Of a DNA stretch of 64,000 nt, positions 25,434-33,566 are shown in pieces. The notes below the pieces were generated by a model. The model was given only the letters and a program-made list of their open reading frames with translations, ran no database searches and had not been told where the DNA came from. Origin of the DNA: Erysipelotrichaceae bacterium (GTDB lineage Bacteria > Bacillota_I > Bacilli_A > Erysipelotrichales > Erysipelotrichaceae); assembly GCA_017454765.1 (NCBI GenBank), contig JAFTCJ010000021.1:62001-126000 (forward strand), in the 5' to 3' direction. Made by a program: the position numbers and the translations under genes. The stretch's first letter is position 1, and each line of letters starts with the position of its first letter.

Positions 25434-25681
25434 TGATCGATTTAGAAAAAATCCTTCTGAACATCGTGAAGCCGCTGTGCTCCGATCCTGATTCCGTCAT
25501 CGTCAAGCAGATGGAAAGCATCAATGAGAATGAACTTCTGCTTTACGTATATGCACCGAGTGAGGACATCGCAAGGCTGATCGGCAAGAAGGGATCAATG
25601 GCAAACTCCATTCGTCAAATGCTGCAGGTTGCCTCAAAAATCGAAAACAAGAGAATCTCGATCAAGTTTGAGGCATTGTAA
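25433..25681 (+). CDS. khpA: KH-domain RNA-binding protein KhpA
   Basis: An 82-residue single KH-domain protein (YlqC), with the GxxG-type loop LIGKKGSMANSIRQML near residue 47. KhpA pairs with KhpB/Jag and affects cell elongation and division through RNA binding in Firmicutes. It is located between rpsP and rimM as in Bacillus and streptococci. It overlaps the rpsP stop by one base (TAATGA). Confidence 0.95.
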   Translation: MIDLEKILLNIVKPLCSDPDSVIVKQMESINENELLLYVYAPSEDIARLIGKKGSMANSIRQMLQVASKIENKRISIKFEAL

Positions 25682-25708
25682 AGGGATGAATCATCATTCC
25701 TTTTTTTG
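25681..25708 (+). terminator. Terminator between khpA and rimM
   Basis: AAGGGATGA at 25681-25689 pairs with TCATTCCTT at 25694-25702 (one wobble) over a four-base loop, followed by a T run to 25707. It starts within the khpA stop codon. Confidence 0.8.
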
Positions 25709-25714
25709 TATAAT
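25709..25714 (+). promoter_or_regulatory. -10 box of rimM (short or no leader)
   Basis: TATAAT ends eight bases before ATG 25723 and five before an alternative GTG at 25720. It directly follows the terminator T run. Confidence 0.55.
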
Positions 25715-25722
25715 AACGGGTG

Positions 25723-26223
25723 ATGGAATACGTAAATATCGGAAAGATCGTCAATACCTTCGGTATCAGGGGCGAACTCAAGGTCGCTTCCAATACCGAT
25801 TTTGTCGATGAACGGTTCAAAAAAGGCTCTACCGTCTATATCGGTGAGGAACATATCCCTTTCACTGTAGCCAATCACAGGGAACATAAGGGTTTTTTAT
25901 TGGTCAGTTTCAAAGACCGTGAGGACATCAACCTGGTCGAGAAATACAAGAACATGATGATCTATAAATCAAAAGATGACATTAAGCCTCTGAAAAAGGG
26001 CGAGTATTATTTCTCCGATCTCAGGGATCTCGATGTCTATGTGGAAGGTGTCCGTGTGGGCAAAGTGCTGCTCGTGGAAGAAGGGATCAAGCACAACTAT
26101 CTCAGGATACTGAAGGATGAAGACCATAAGGAGCACCTGGTCCCGTTTCTGGATGTCTTTGTGAAGAATGTCGATCTTGAGGAAAAGAGGATCGATATCG
26201 TGAAGATGGAAGGTCTTTTATGA
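25723..26223 (+). CDS. rimM: Ribosome maturation factor RimM
   Basis: A 166-residue 30S assembly factor that binds S19 and helps mature the 16S head. The N-terminal IGKIVNTFGIRGELKV block matches the family GxxxxxhGhxGxl signature; the C-terminal PRC-barrel contains LVPFLDVFVKNVDLEEKRI near residue 140. ATG 25723 is preferred over the GTG one codon upstream. No Shine-Dalgarno is visible and a TATAAT is eight bases away. It shares ATGA with trmD. Confidence 0.95.
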   Translation: MEYVNIGKIVNTFGIRGELKVASNTDFVDERFKKGSTVYIGEEHIPFTVANHREHKGFLLVSFKDREDINLVEKYKNMMIYKSKDDIKPLKKGEYYFSDLRDLDVYVEGVRVGKVLLVEEGIKHNYLRILKDEDHKEHLVPFLDVFVKNVDLEEKRIDIVKMEGLL

Positions 26224-26939
26224 AGATCACCGTTCTGACGCTGTTTCCGGAGATGTATGAGGGTTTCCTGAACGCTTCCATCATCTCCAGGATCATTGAA
26301 AAAGGCCTGGCTGAGATCAAGGTCGTCAATATCCGCGACTATTCCACAGACAAGCATCACCATGTGGATGATACGCCTTACGGAGGCGGTGCGGGGATGC
26401 TGATGAAGGTGGATGTCGTCCACAGAGCCCTTCTGGACAACATCTCCAATGACTACACCTACACCATACTGACTTCTCCCAAGGCAAGACCGCTGAAACA
26501 GGAAGATCTTGTTCGTCTTTCAAAACTTGATGAATTCGTCATCATCTGCGGGCACTATGAAGGCATCGATTACCGCATCGAACGCTATGTGGATGAAAAG
26601 ATCAGTATCGGTGATTACATCCTGACCGGCGGTGAGATACCGTCCATGGTGCTGATCGACGGTGTTCTGAGACTGCTGGATGAAGGGATCTGTTCGGATT
26701 CCCTGAAAGAGGAATCCTATAACGAGGGTCTGCTGGAGTATCCCCAGTACACAAGACCGGTCGAGTATAACGGAGACCGCGTCCCCGATGTGTTACAGAA
26801 TGGCAACCATGCGCAGATACGCCGATACAACTTAAAAATGGCGCTGAAGGAGACGATGCTGAACAGACCGGATCTCTTTGATAAAAGGCAGTTTACGGAG
26901 GAGGAAAAGCAGCTTCTCGCCGAGATATTAAGCGAATAG
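26220..26939 (+). CDS. trmD: tRNA (guanine-37-N1)-methyltransferase TrmD
   Basis: A 239-residue SPOUT methyltransferase that protects the reading frame by methylating G37. The knotted SAM site is made from LTSPKARPL near 82, ICGHYEGIDYR near 109 and IGDYILTGGE near 133. The C-terminal block has YPQYTRPVEYNGDRVPDVL. Overlap ATGA with rimM implies translational coupling. Confidence 0.98.
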   Translation: MKITVLTLFPEMYEGFLNASIISRIIEKGLAEIKVVNIRDYSTDKHHHVDDTPYGGGAGMLMKVDVVHRALLDNISNDYTYTILTSPKARPLKQEDLVRLSKLDEFVIICGHYEGIDYRIERYVDEKISIGDYILTGGEIPSMVLIDGVLRLLDEGICSDSLKEESYNEGLLEYPQYTRPVEYNGDRVPDVLQNGNHAQIRRYNLKMALKETMLNRPDLFDKRQFTEEEKQLLAEILSE

Positions 26940-26980
26940 GATCATTGATGCGGAATTGATGCGTTTTGATCAAAAAAGGT

Positions 26981-27078
26981 TTGATTTCAGGCCTTATTTA
27001 TGATAAAGTAATTAAGCGCTGTTCCGCTTTTCTTTATGATTATGAACAGATGTCTACATTTTGAAAAAGGAGAAAACG
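26981..27078 (+). promoter_or_regulatory. Promoter and putative L19 leader RNA of rplS
   Basis: TTGATT (26981-26986) and TAAAGT (27004-27009) are 17 bases apart. The leader then holds a small hairpin (AAGCG 27013-27017 with CGCTT near 27025-27029) and the segment GAACAGATGTCTACAT. That segment resembles, from memory, the conserved end of Firmicute L19 leaders, so autoregulation by L19 is inferred. A TTTTGATCAAAA palindrome at about 26964-26975 lies upstream. Confidence 0.45.
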
Positions 27079-27426
27079 ATGAATTTAGGTTTGGTAAACG
27101 AAATTACGAAAGACCAGATGAAGTCCGATCTTCCTGAACTTGCTCCCGGACAGACTGTTCGTGTCGATGTAAAGATCCAGGAAGGCGACAAGTCAAGAAT
27201 CCAGGCTTACGAAGGTGTTGTCACCAAGGTACAGGGCTCCGGAATCGGCAGAACATTCACTGTCAGAAAGATCTCTTCCGGTATCGGCGTTGAAAGAACT
27301 TTCCCGGTTCATTCACCTGTCATTGACAAGATCACGGTCCTGAGAAAAGGTAAAGTCAGAAGAGCGAAACTGTTCTATCTGAGAAACCGCCAGGGTAAAT
27401 CAGCCAAGATCAAGGAAGTCAGATAA
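27079..27426 (+). CDS. rplS: Ribosomal protein L19
   Basis: A 115-residue 50S protein at the 30S interface. [20 protein letters not shown] starts the protein; an upstream in-frame TTG at 27061 is rejected because AAAGGAG (27066-27072) lies between it and ATG 27079 at ideal spacing. The core motifs [17 protein letters not shown] ([16 protein letters not shown]) and the C-terminal [16 protein letters not shown] are typical. It is followed by a terminator. Confidence 0.97.
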   Translation: MNLGLVNEITKDQMKSDLPELAPGQTVRVDVKIQEGDKSRIQAYEGVVTKVQGSGIGRTFTVRKISSGIGVERTFPVHSPVIDKITVLRKGKVRRAKLFYLRNRQGKSAKIKEVR

Positions 27427-27433
27427 TTTCATG

Positions 27434-27460
27434 AAAGCCGTGCGATACGGCTTTTCTTTT
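27434..27460 (+). terminator. Terminator after rplS
   Basis: AAAGCCGT at 27434-27441 pairs with ACGGCTTT at 27447-27454, followed by TCTTTTT. Confidence 0.88.
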
Positions 27461-27464
27461 TGAG

Positions 27465-27470
27465 TATAAT
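27465..27470 (+). promoter_or_regulatory. -10 box of lepB (leaderless)
   Basis: TATAAT ends seven bases before ATG 27478. An earlier in-frame ATG at 27469 overlaps the -10 box itself, so the start at 27478 is preferred and the transcript would begin at it. Confidence 0.6.
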
Positions 27471-27477
27471 GAAAGTA

Positions 27478-27990
27478 ATGGAAAAAAGCAGAAGTCTTTT
27501 AAGTGAACTGTTCTGGTTTGTGATCAAAGCGCTGATCATCGTTCTGATACTGATCAACTTTGTTTTCATGTCCTGTGTCGTCAATGGTTCCAGCATGTAT
27601 CCGACATATACGGAAGGGGATTACGGCTATTCTTTCATCATCACAAGGAAGCTTGGGATCAGACGTTTTGATACGGCCGTGATCAGAGCTGATTCCTCCG
27701 ACAGGGAAAAGTTCCTGGTCAAGCGGGTGATCGGTCTTCCGGGCGAAACGATCGAGTACAGGAACAATCAGCTTTATGTCAACGGCGAATATGTGGAAGA
27801 ACCTTTCTTAAAAGATGTTACGACGCAGGATCTGAAGGTGACGCTGGCAGAGGATGAATTTTACTGCCTCGGCGACAACCGCAATGTTTCCCGTGATTCC
27901 CGTTACTACGGACCCTTCAAAGGCGAAAGCATCGTTTCCACGCATCTTTTCGTGATCTATCCTTTTGCAGCGTTCGGATACCATAAATAA
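27478..27990 (+). CDS. lepB: Type I signal peptidase
   Basis: A 170-residue membrane-anchored serine protease that removes signal peptides after Sec export. One N-terminal transmembrane helix (about residues 12-35), catalytic serine in NGSSMYPT near 44, general-base lysine in FLVKRVIGLPGE near 83, and the GDNRNVSRDSRYYG box near 134. It is the single-helix Gram-positive SipS type. I start at ATG 27478; the longer frame (from TTG 27460) runs through the -10 box. Its likely substrates here include the secreted glucosaminidase at 48609-51209. Confidence 0.93.
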   Translation: MEKSRSLLSELFWFVIKALIIVLILINFVFMSCVVNGSSMYPTYTEGDYGYSFIITRKLGIRRFDTAVIRADSSDREKFLVKRVIGLPGETIEYRNNQLYVNGEYVEEPFLKDVTTQDLKVTLAEDEFYCLGDNRNVSRDSRYYGPFKGESIVSTHLFVIYPFAAFGYHK

Positions 27991-27992
27991 AC

Positions 27993-28799
27993 ATGAAACT
28001 GACAGTACTGGCTGACAACAACACTTATATCGACATGTACTATCTGGGCGAACCGGCCCTGTCTTTTTATATTGAAGACGGTGATGAAAAGATCCTTTTC
28101 GATACCGGTTATTCCGACGTCTATCTGAAAAATGCAGAAAAGATGGGCATCGATCTGACGCGGATCGATCATATCGTCCTCTCGCACGGCCACAACGACC
28201 ACAACGGAGGTCTGCGTTTCCTGCCGGCAAAGAAGAGCTCATATCATCTGATCGGACATCCGGGCTCTCTGGAATACAAGGAAGATGAAAACGGACTTCA
28301 AATCGGTTCGTTTATCGATGCTGAAGAGATTCGGAAAAAGTGTGATATCACGTTCACAAAAGAAGTGATGCGGATATCGGAACATCTTTATTATCTGGGT
28401 GAGATCGAAATAATGAATGATTTCGAGAAGCGCTATGCCATCGGCAAACGTATCGTTTACGGATCGAAAGAAGATGATTATATCCTGGATGATTCAGCTA
28501 TCGTTTACAAGGGGAAAGAGGGACTCTTCGTGATCACGGGCTGTTCCCATGCCGGCATATGCAATATCATCGAATATGCAAAGAAAGTGTGTGAAGAAAA
28601 GCGTATATCAGGCGTCATCGGCGGTTTCCATCTCTTTGATGCTGATGAAAGATTACAGAGGACGATAGAATATCTGAAGGAAAACCAGATCCCGTTACTT
28701 TATCCGTGTCATTGCGTATCCCTTAAGGCAAAGATCGAGATGGGAAAACAGCTGGATATCAGAGAAGTCGGTGTCGGACTTCGGCTGGAGATACAATGA
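27993..28799 (+). CDS. Metallo-beta-lactamase fold hydrolase (COG1237-like)
   Basis: A 268-residue MBL-fold protein with the metal motif SHGHNDHNGG near residues 64-73, a later GCSHAGICNI histidine near 183, and a final GFHLFDA/PCHC region near 210-240. The pattern resembles the 7,8-dihydropterin-6-methyl-4-(beta-D-ribofuranosyl)aminobenzene-phosphate synthase-like group; the substrate in bacteria is unknown. All expected metal ligands seem present, so it is likely an active hydrolase. It begins two bases after lepB and overlaps the acetyltransferase gene by four, but breaks the usual rplS-rbgA neighbourhood, so it is probably a lineage-specific insertion. Confidence 0.8.
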   Translation: MKLTVLADNNTYIDMYYLGEPALSFYIEDGDEKILFDTGYSDVYLKNAEKMGIDLTRIDHIVLSHGHNDHNGGLRFLPAKKSSYHLIGHPGSLEYKEDENGLQIGSFIDAEEIRKKCDITFTKEVMRISEHLYYLGEIEIMNDFEKRYAIGKRIVYGSKEDDYILDDSAIVYKGKEGLFVITGCSHAGICNIIEYAKKVCEEKRISGVIGGFHLFDADERLQRTIEYLKENQIPLLYPCHCVSLKAKIEMGKQLDIREVGVGLRLEIQ

Positions 28800-29317
28800 G
28801 CCGTATCAGTCTCTATATTCCTTCTCCTGATGATTACTGGTATGAACAGAAGCTGGAAGAAGACCCGGAGACGATGTCCTACAATGCCGGCTATGATGTA
28901 TCTTATGCGGGGTATCATTATGACAGCGGATGCATCGATTTTCCAAAAGAATGCTGGAAAACCGCATATGACAGACGGGTCAGGGAAAACAGATATTTTG
29001 CCTATATCAGGGACGAAGAGAAGGACTGCTTTGTCGGTTATGTAAATTATCAGTACGATCAGGAAAAAGAGCGTTATGAATGCGGTATCGTGATCGAAGG
29101 AAAATACAGACATCGCGGTTACGGAAAGGATGCCCTGAAACTGCTGTGTGATACCGCAAGGAAAAACGGTGTAAAAGAGTTATATGATGAATTTGAGGCT
29201 GACAGGGATCATGTGCCCGATCTGTTTTTATCACAAGGGTTTGAGATCGTTGAAGAAAAACAGTGGCCGAAATTCAGAAAGAATGTGAAAGGCATTACCG
29301 TAAGAAAGATTTTATAA
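28796..29317 (+). CDS. GNAT-family N-acetyltransferase
   Basis: A 173-residue acetyltransferase-like protein. The acetyl-CoA loop is in VIEGKYRHRGYGKDALKLL near residue 98, which fits the Q/RxxGxG/A motif, and the C-terminal part carries DLFLSQGFEIVEEK. The N-terminal half is rich in tyrosine and aspartate and has no recognised substrate signature. It overlaps the metallo-beta-lactamase gene by four bases and ends two bases before rbgA. Target unknown. Confidence 0.78.
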   Translation: MSRISLYIPSPDDYWYEQKLEEDPETMSYNAGYDVSYAGYHYDSGCIDFPKECWKTAYDRRVRENRYFAYIRDEEKDCFVGYVNYQYDQEKERYECGIVIEGKYRHRGYGKDALKLLCDTARKNGVKELYDEFEADRDHVPDLFLSQGFEIVEEKQWPKFRKNVKGITVRKIL

Positions 29318-29319
29318 AG

Positions 29320-30177
29320 ATGGCAAACGAGGAAAAGACGTTTCAGAATACAAATATCAACTGGTATCCCGGCCATATGGCCAAGGCCAGAAGGCAGATG
29401 GAGGAACAGCTCAAGCTTGTCGATATCATCATCGAGCTCAGAGATGCGAGGATCCCTGAAGCTTCGGCGAATCCGATCTTAAAACAGCTTTCATCCAATA
29501 AACCGGTCCTGATCATACTGAATAAAGCGGATCTTGCCGATGAGAAAAAGAATCTTGAATGGAAAGATCGTTTTGAGCATTGTCTACTTACCGATTCGGT
29601 ATCCGGAAATCTGACCAAAACGGTCGTCAACGAAGTCAAAACGATACTGAAGGACAAACTGGAGAAAGCAAAGGCAAGAGGCATACGCAAGAAAGTGCTG
29701 CGGGCCATGGTGGTCGGTATACCCAATGTAGGCAAGTCCACTTTCATCAACAATATCGTTAAGAAAAAAGCTGCCAGGGCGGAAAACAGACCCGGTGTGA
29801 CTAAAGCATTGCAGTGGATCAGGATCAATGAGGATGTCGAACTGCTGGATACGCCCGGTGTTCTCTGGCCGAAATTCGAGAATCAGAACGATGCGAGGCT
29901 TCTGGCTCTGATCGGTTCGATCAATGACGATGTACTGGACAAGGAGGAACTTGTCCGTTTCGGTCTCGATTATCTGAAACAGATCTATCCCGGCATGATC
30001 GCAGACAGATACGGGGTGGATGAAGACTGTGAGGATCTGCTGGAGACGATCGGCAGAAAGAAACTGTGGCTGAGTGATGACGGCAGTGTCGATCTGACAA
30101 AGAGCGTCGATCTGATCCTCAAGGACATCCGCAGCAACAGGATAGGAAGGATCACCTGGGAAGATGCTGGAGAATAA
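29320..30177 (+). CDS. rbgA: Ribosome biogenesis GTPase RbgA (YlqF)
   Basis: A 285-residue circularly permuted GTPase needed for late 50S assembly. The N-terminal NWYPGHMAKARRQM block is diagnostic. G motifs appear in permuted order: NKAD (G4) near 67, GIPNVGKST (G1) near 131, DTPGV (G3) near 177. I start at ATG 29320, two bases after the acetyltransferase stop; the longer frame from 29263 lies inside the upstream gene. No strong Shine-Dalgarno is visible, so translation may be coupled. It overlaps rnhB by 14 bases. Confidence 0.94.
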   Translation: MANEEKTFQNTNINWYPGHMAKARRQMEEQLKLVDIIIELRDARIPEASANPILKQLSSNKPVLIILNKADLADEKKNLEWKDRFEHCLLTDSVSGNLTKTVVNEVKTILKDKLEKAKARGIRKKVLRAMVVGIPNVGKSTFINNIVKKKAARAENRPGVTKALQWIRINEDVELLDTPGVLWPKFENQNDARLLALIGSINDDVLDKEELVRFGLDYLKQIYPGMIADRYGVDEDCEDLLETIGRKKLWLSDDGSVDLTKSVDLILKDIRSNRIGRITWEDAGE

Positions 30178-30766
30178 ATACGAGAGGCAATACTGGGAGA
30201 ATGACCGCTATATCATGGGCATCGATGAAGCAGGCAGAGGGCCCTTGTGCGGGCCGCTTGTTGTCGCCTGCTGTGTTTTGCCCATCAACTATGAAAACGA
30301 AGCGATCAATGATTCCAAACAGCTGAGTGAAAAGAAAAGGAATGAACTGTTCAAAGTGATCATCAGAGACGCCCATCATTTTGAATTCCGCATCGTTTCT
30401 CCCAAGATGATCGACAGATACGATATCTATCACGCAACACAGCGAGCGATGGATGAACTCAGCAAAAGCACCAGGATCCATTCACTGACAGTGACCGATG
30501 CAATGCCTTTAAACAGGATCGATACCGTTTCGATGGTAAAAGGGGACGCCAAATCGATCTCCGTAGCCGCTGCCAGTATCCTGGCAAAGGTGCTCAGGGA
30601 CCATATCATGATGGGCTACGATGTGCTTTATCCCCAATATGAATACAGAAATCACAAGGGCTATGGCACAAAACGGCATCTGGAACTGATGGATCAATAC
30701 GGCATCAACGAACTGTATCGGATGTCTTTCAGACCCTGCAGGGACAGACAGCTGAAATTATTTTAA
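30164..30766 (+). CDS. rnhB: Ribonuclease HII
   Basis: A 200-residue RNase HII that removes ribonucleotides from DNA. MGIDEAGRGPLCGPLVVA (residues 18-35) holds the DEAG metal ligands, DSKQLSEKKR lies near 48, and VTDAM and VKGDAKSISVAAASILAKVLRD supply the remaining acidic residues. The rbgA-rnhB pair is the standard Firmicute order. The ATG overlaps the end of rbgA by 14 bases. Confidence 0.97.
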   Translation: MLENKYERQYWENDRYIMGIDEAGRGPLCGPLVVACCVLPINYENEAINDSKQLSEKKRNELFKVIIRDAHHFEFRIVSPKMIDRYDIYHATQRAMDELSKSTRIHSLTVTDAMPLNRIDTVSMVKGDAKSISVAAASILAKVLRDHIMMGYDVLYPQYEYRNHKGYGTKRHLELMDQYGINELYRMSFRPCRDRQLKLF

Positions 30767-30810
30767 TAAATTTTTAGGATTTTGACGGTTTCCGGCGAAT
30801 AATGTATTAG

Positions 30811-31524
30811 ATGAACCCGGAACTGCTGAAATCCTATTCTTTTTATTTCAAAGGCGAATACAGACGGATCGCAAAGGCGATCAGGAACAGGGAAACTGTT
30901 CCTCATTTTGATGTTGCCGGTGCGGTGACGATACTGGATGAAGAATATCCCCGCTCTTTCCTTGACCTGAAGTATCCGCCGTTTGTGTTTTACTATAAGG
31001 GAGATCTATCCCTGTTAAAGAAAGAAGCGATCGGTGTCGTCGGTTCAAGAAAACCCTGCGACTATGCTTTAACAGCTACCAAGGCCCTGGTGAAGCATCA
31101 TTCAGACAAAGTGATCGTCTCCGGACTGGCGAAGGGGATCGATGCCTGTGCCCATGCGCATGCGCAAAGGACGATCGGGATCCTGGGCTGCGGTATCGAT
31201 TATATCTATCCCTATTGCAACAGAAAACTGATCGAGGATGTAGGAAAAAACGATCTGATCATCTCCGAATATCCTGCCATGTCGCTTCCTTATGCCTGTC
31301 ATTTCCCGTTCCGCAACCGGCTGATCGCTGCTTTATCGGACAGGGTCTATATCATGCAGTCGTCGGAAAAATCAGGTACCATGACAACAGTGAACGAGGC
31401 ACTGGAACTGGGAAAGGAAGTGAAGGTCCTGCCTTATGATGTCTTTGCGGAAGAAGGCAGACACAATCTGCAGCTGATCGCTGAAGGAGCCTGTCCGATC
31501 ACTTGTGAAGAAATTGCATTTTAA
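30811..31524 (+). CDS. dprA: DNA processing protein DprA (short form)
   Basis: A 237-residue DprA/Smf Rossmann-fold protein, which loads RecA on single-stranded DNA during transformation. Signatures: YPPFVFYYKGD near 55, GVVGSRKPCDYA near 72, SGLAKGIDACAHAHA near 97, GCGIDYIYPYCN near 118, FPFRNRLIAALSDRV near 165, and SGTMTTVNEALELGK near 188. It lacks the C-terminal winged-helix domain and the N-terminal SAM domain, so it is near minimal. TTGACG at 30782-30787 with a 17-base spacer to TATTAG looks like a promoter, but that -10 directly abuts the ATG, so it cannot drive the full gene as drawn. Confidence 0.92.
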   Translation: MNPELLKSYSFYFKGEYRRIAKAIRNRETVPHFDVAGAVTILDEEYPRSFLDLKYPPFVFYYKGDLSLLKKEAIGVVGSRKPCDYALTATKALVKHHSDKVIVSGLAKGIDACAHAHAQRTIGILGCGIDYIYPYCNRKLIEDVGKNDLIISEYPAMSLPYACHFPFRNRLIAALSDRVYIMQSSEKSGTMTTVNEALELGKEVKVLPYDVFAEEGRHNLQLIAEGACPITCEEIAF

Positions 31525-31565
31525 AAACATTTGTGTAAATATTAGTTAATGTAAATGAGGTTAAT

Positions 31566-33566
31566 ATGAAAAATCTGGTTATTGTAGAGTCTCCGTCAAA
31601 ATCAAAGACGATTGAAAAATATCTCGGGAAGGACTATAAAGTCACTTCTTCGAAAGGACATATATGCGATCTGGCGACCAAGGGAAAAGAAGGCCTCGGT
31701 GTTGATATCGAAGATGATTTCAGGCCGACCTATGTCGTTTCTCCCGACAAGAAAAGCGTCGTTTCCGATCTGAAAAAGATGGTGAAGGATTCTGACTTCG
31801 TCTATCTGGCAACCGACCCGGACCGTGAAGGAGAAGCCATCTCCTGGCACCTGGCAAGGGAACTGGGACTGGATCTGGATCAGAATAACCGCATCGTGTT
31901 CAACGAGATCACCAAGTCTGCTGTGCTCAAGGCTCTGGAAGATCCAAGGACCATCGATATGGCGCTTGTGAGATCGCAGGAAACAAGAAGGATCCTGGAC
32001 CGTATCATCGGTTTCAAACTCTCCAAGCTGCTGCAGAAGAAGATCGGTTCCAAATCGGCAGGCAGAGTGCAGTCGATCGCATTGCGCATGATCTGCGACC
32101 GTGAAAAAGAGATTAGGGATTTCGTTCCGGAAGAATACTGGACGATTTCAGCACATCTGGGAAAGAAACTGGATACTGTTTTAAGCAGGTATCAGGGCAA
32201 GAAAGTCGAGATCAAAACAGAAGCCGAAGCGGATGAGATCCTGAAAGCTTTATCGGATGAATTCGTTCTTTCGGAGATCAGCGAGAAGTCCAAGAAGAGA
32301 TCGGCTTATCTGCCGTTCATCACTTCGACTCTGCAGCAGGAAGCTTCGATCAAACTGGGATTCACATCCCGAAAGACGATGATGGTCGCCCAGAGCCTCT
32401 ATGAAGGTGTCGAACTTTCAAACGGTGCTCAGGGTCTGATTACCTACATGCGTACCGATTCCACCAGACTTTCCAATGAATTCGTCGCTTCTGCTTTCGA
32501 TAAGATCGAAAAGGAATACGGCAGCCAATATAAGGGATTCTACAGGGTCAAGAACGATCAGTCTTCGCAGGATGCCCACGAGGCCATCAGACCGACTTTT
32601 TTAGGAAATGATCCGGATTCGATCAGACAGTATCTGAGCAACGACCAGTATAAGCTTTACCGCTTCATCTATTACCGTGCTCTGGCTTCTTTGATGAGCG
32701 AAGCAGTGTTCCAGTCGGTCACCTACAGTTTTGACAACAACGGCTATGAATTCACCGTTTCCGGTTCCAAAATGGAATTTGACGGTTTTCTGAAGGTGTA
32801 CGGCGAGTATGACAGTTCCAAGGACGTCATCCTGCCCAAACTGGAAAAAGGCGATATCCTGAAGTGCAGCGACATCAAGAAGGAACAGCACTTTACGGAA
32901 GGTCCCGGCAGATATACCGAAGCAAAACTGATCAAAGCGCTGGAAGAAGAGGGCGTCGGCCGACCTTCGACCTATGCGACGATCATTGATACGATCGAAA
33001 AGAGAAATTACGTTGAATATAAGAAAGCATCCGATTCGGGAAAGACAAAGTATTTCTACCCGACCAATCAGGGTGTGCTGACCGATGAGAAGCTTCGTGA
33101 ATACTTCCAGTCGGTCATCAATATCAAATATACGGCAGAAATGGAATCAGAGCTCGATGAGATCGCTGAAAACAAAGTGGATTCCATCGAAGCCCTGAAA
33201 GAGTTCTATGACCGTTTCCAGCCGCTGGTCGATTCAGCCTATGAGCAGATGGAAAAAGTACAGCCGGAGAAGACAGGAGAGATCTGTCCGGAATGCGGCG
33301 GTGAAGTCGTCATCAGGAGCGGCCGTTTCGGCAAGTTCAAGTCCTGTATCAACTATCCCACCTGCAAGTGGCATGAATCCCTTGTGAAAAAGGAAGAACC
33401 CGAAGAAGTCGGCAGGAACTGTCCGCAGTGCGGAAAACCGCTGCTGAAGAGAAAATCGCGTTACGGAAACTATTTCATCGGCTGTTCCGGTTATCCGAAA
33501 TGCAACTACCTTGAGACGATCGAGGGCGAAACACAGAAGAATTTCTACAGAAGAAAGAAAAAATAA
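31566..33566 (+). CDS. topA: DNA topoisomerase I
   Basis: A 666-residue type IA topoisomerase that relaxes negative supercoils. The Toprim domain (NLVIVESPSKSKTIEKYLG at the start; DPDREGE near 87) is followed by the active-site region ITYMRTDSTRLS near residue 297 with the catalytic tyrosine. Two C-terminal zinc ribbons are visible: CPECGG...CINYPTC near 577-601 and CPQCGK...CSGYPKC near 619-643. GAGG lies before the ATG. The topA-trmFO-xerC order is conserved in Firmicutes; trmFO starts immediately after the stop. Confidence 0.97.
   Translation: MKNLVIVESPSKSKTIEKYLGKDYKVTSSKGHICDLATKGKEGLGVDIEDDFRPTYVVSPDKKSVVSDLKKMVKDSDFVYLATDPDREGEAISWHLARELGLDLDQNNRIVFNEITKSAVLKALEDPRTIDMALVRSQETRRILDRIIGFKLSKLLQKKIGSKSAGRVQSIALRMICDREKEIRDFVPEEYWTISAHLGKKLDTVLSRYQGKKVEIKTEAEADEILKALSDEFVLSEISEKSKKRSAYLPFITSTLQQEASIKLGFTSRKTMMVAQSLYEGVELSNGAQGLITYMRTDSTRLSNEFVASAFDKIEKEYGSQYKGFYRVKNDQSSQDAHEAIRPTFLGNDPDSIRQYLSNDQYKLYRFIYYRALASLMSEAVFQSVTYSFDNNGYEFTVSGSKMEFDGFLKVYGEYDSSKDVILPKLEKGDILKCSDIKKEQHFTEGPGRYTEAKLIKALEEEGVGRPSTYATIIDTIEKRNYVEYKKASDSGKTKYFYPTNQGVLTDEKLREYFQSVINIKYTAEMESELDEIAENKVDSIEALKEFYDRFQPLVDSAYEQMEKVQPEKTGEICPECGGEVVIRSGRFGKFKSCINYPTCKWHESLVKKEEPEEVGRNCPQCGKPLLKRKSRYGNYFIGCSGYPKCNYLETIEGETQKNFYRRKKK

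Noticed and set aside
26964..26975. TTTTGATCAAAA palindrome as a trmD terminator
   Set aside because: It is perfect but has no room for a loop, and no GC-rich stem; an operator or chance AT palindrome is equally likely.
30782..30811. TTGACG-17-TATTAG promoter in front of dprA
   Set aside because: The -10 hexamer ends at the base before the ATG, so the transcript would start inside the gene and miss the start codon. It may be chance, or the true start may be elsewhere, but the N-terminus looks normal.
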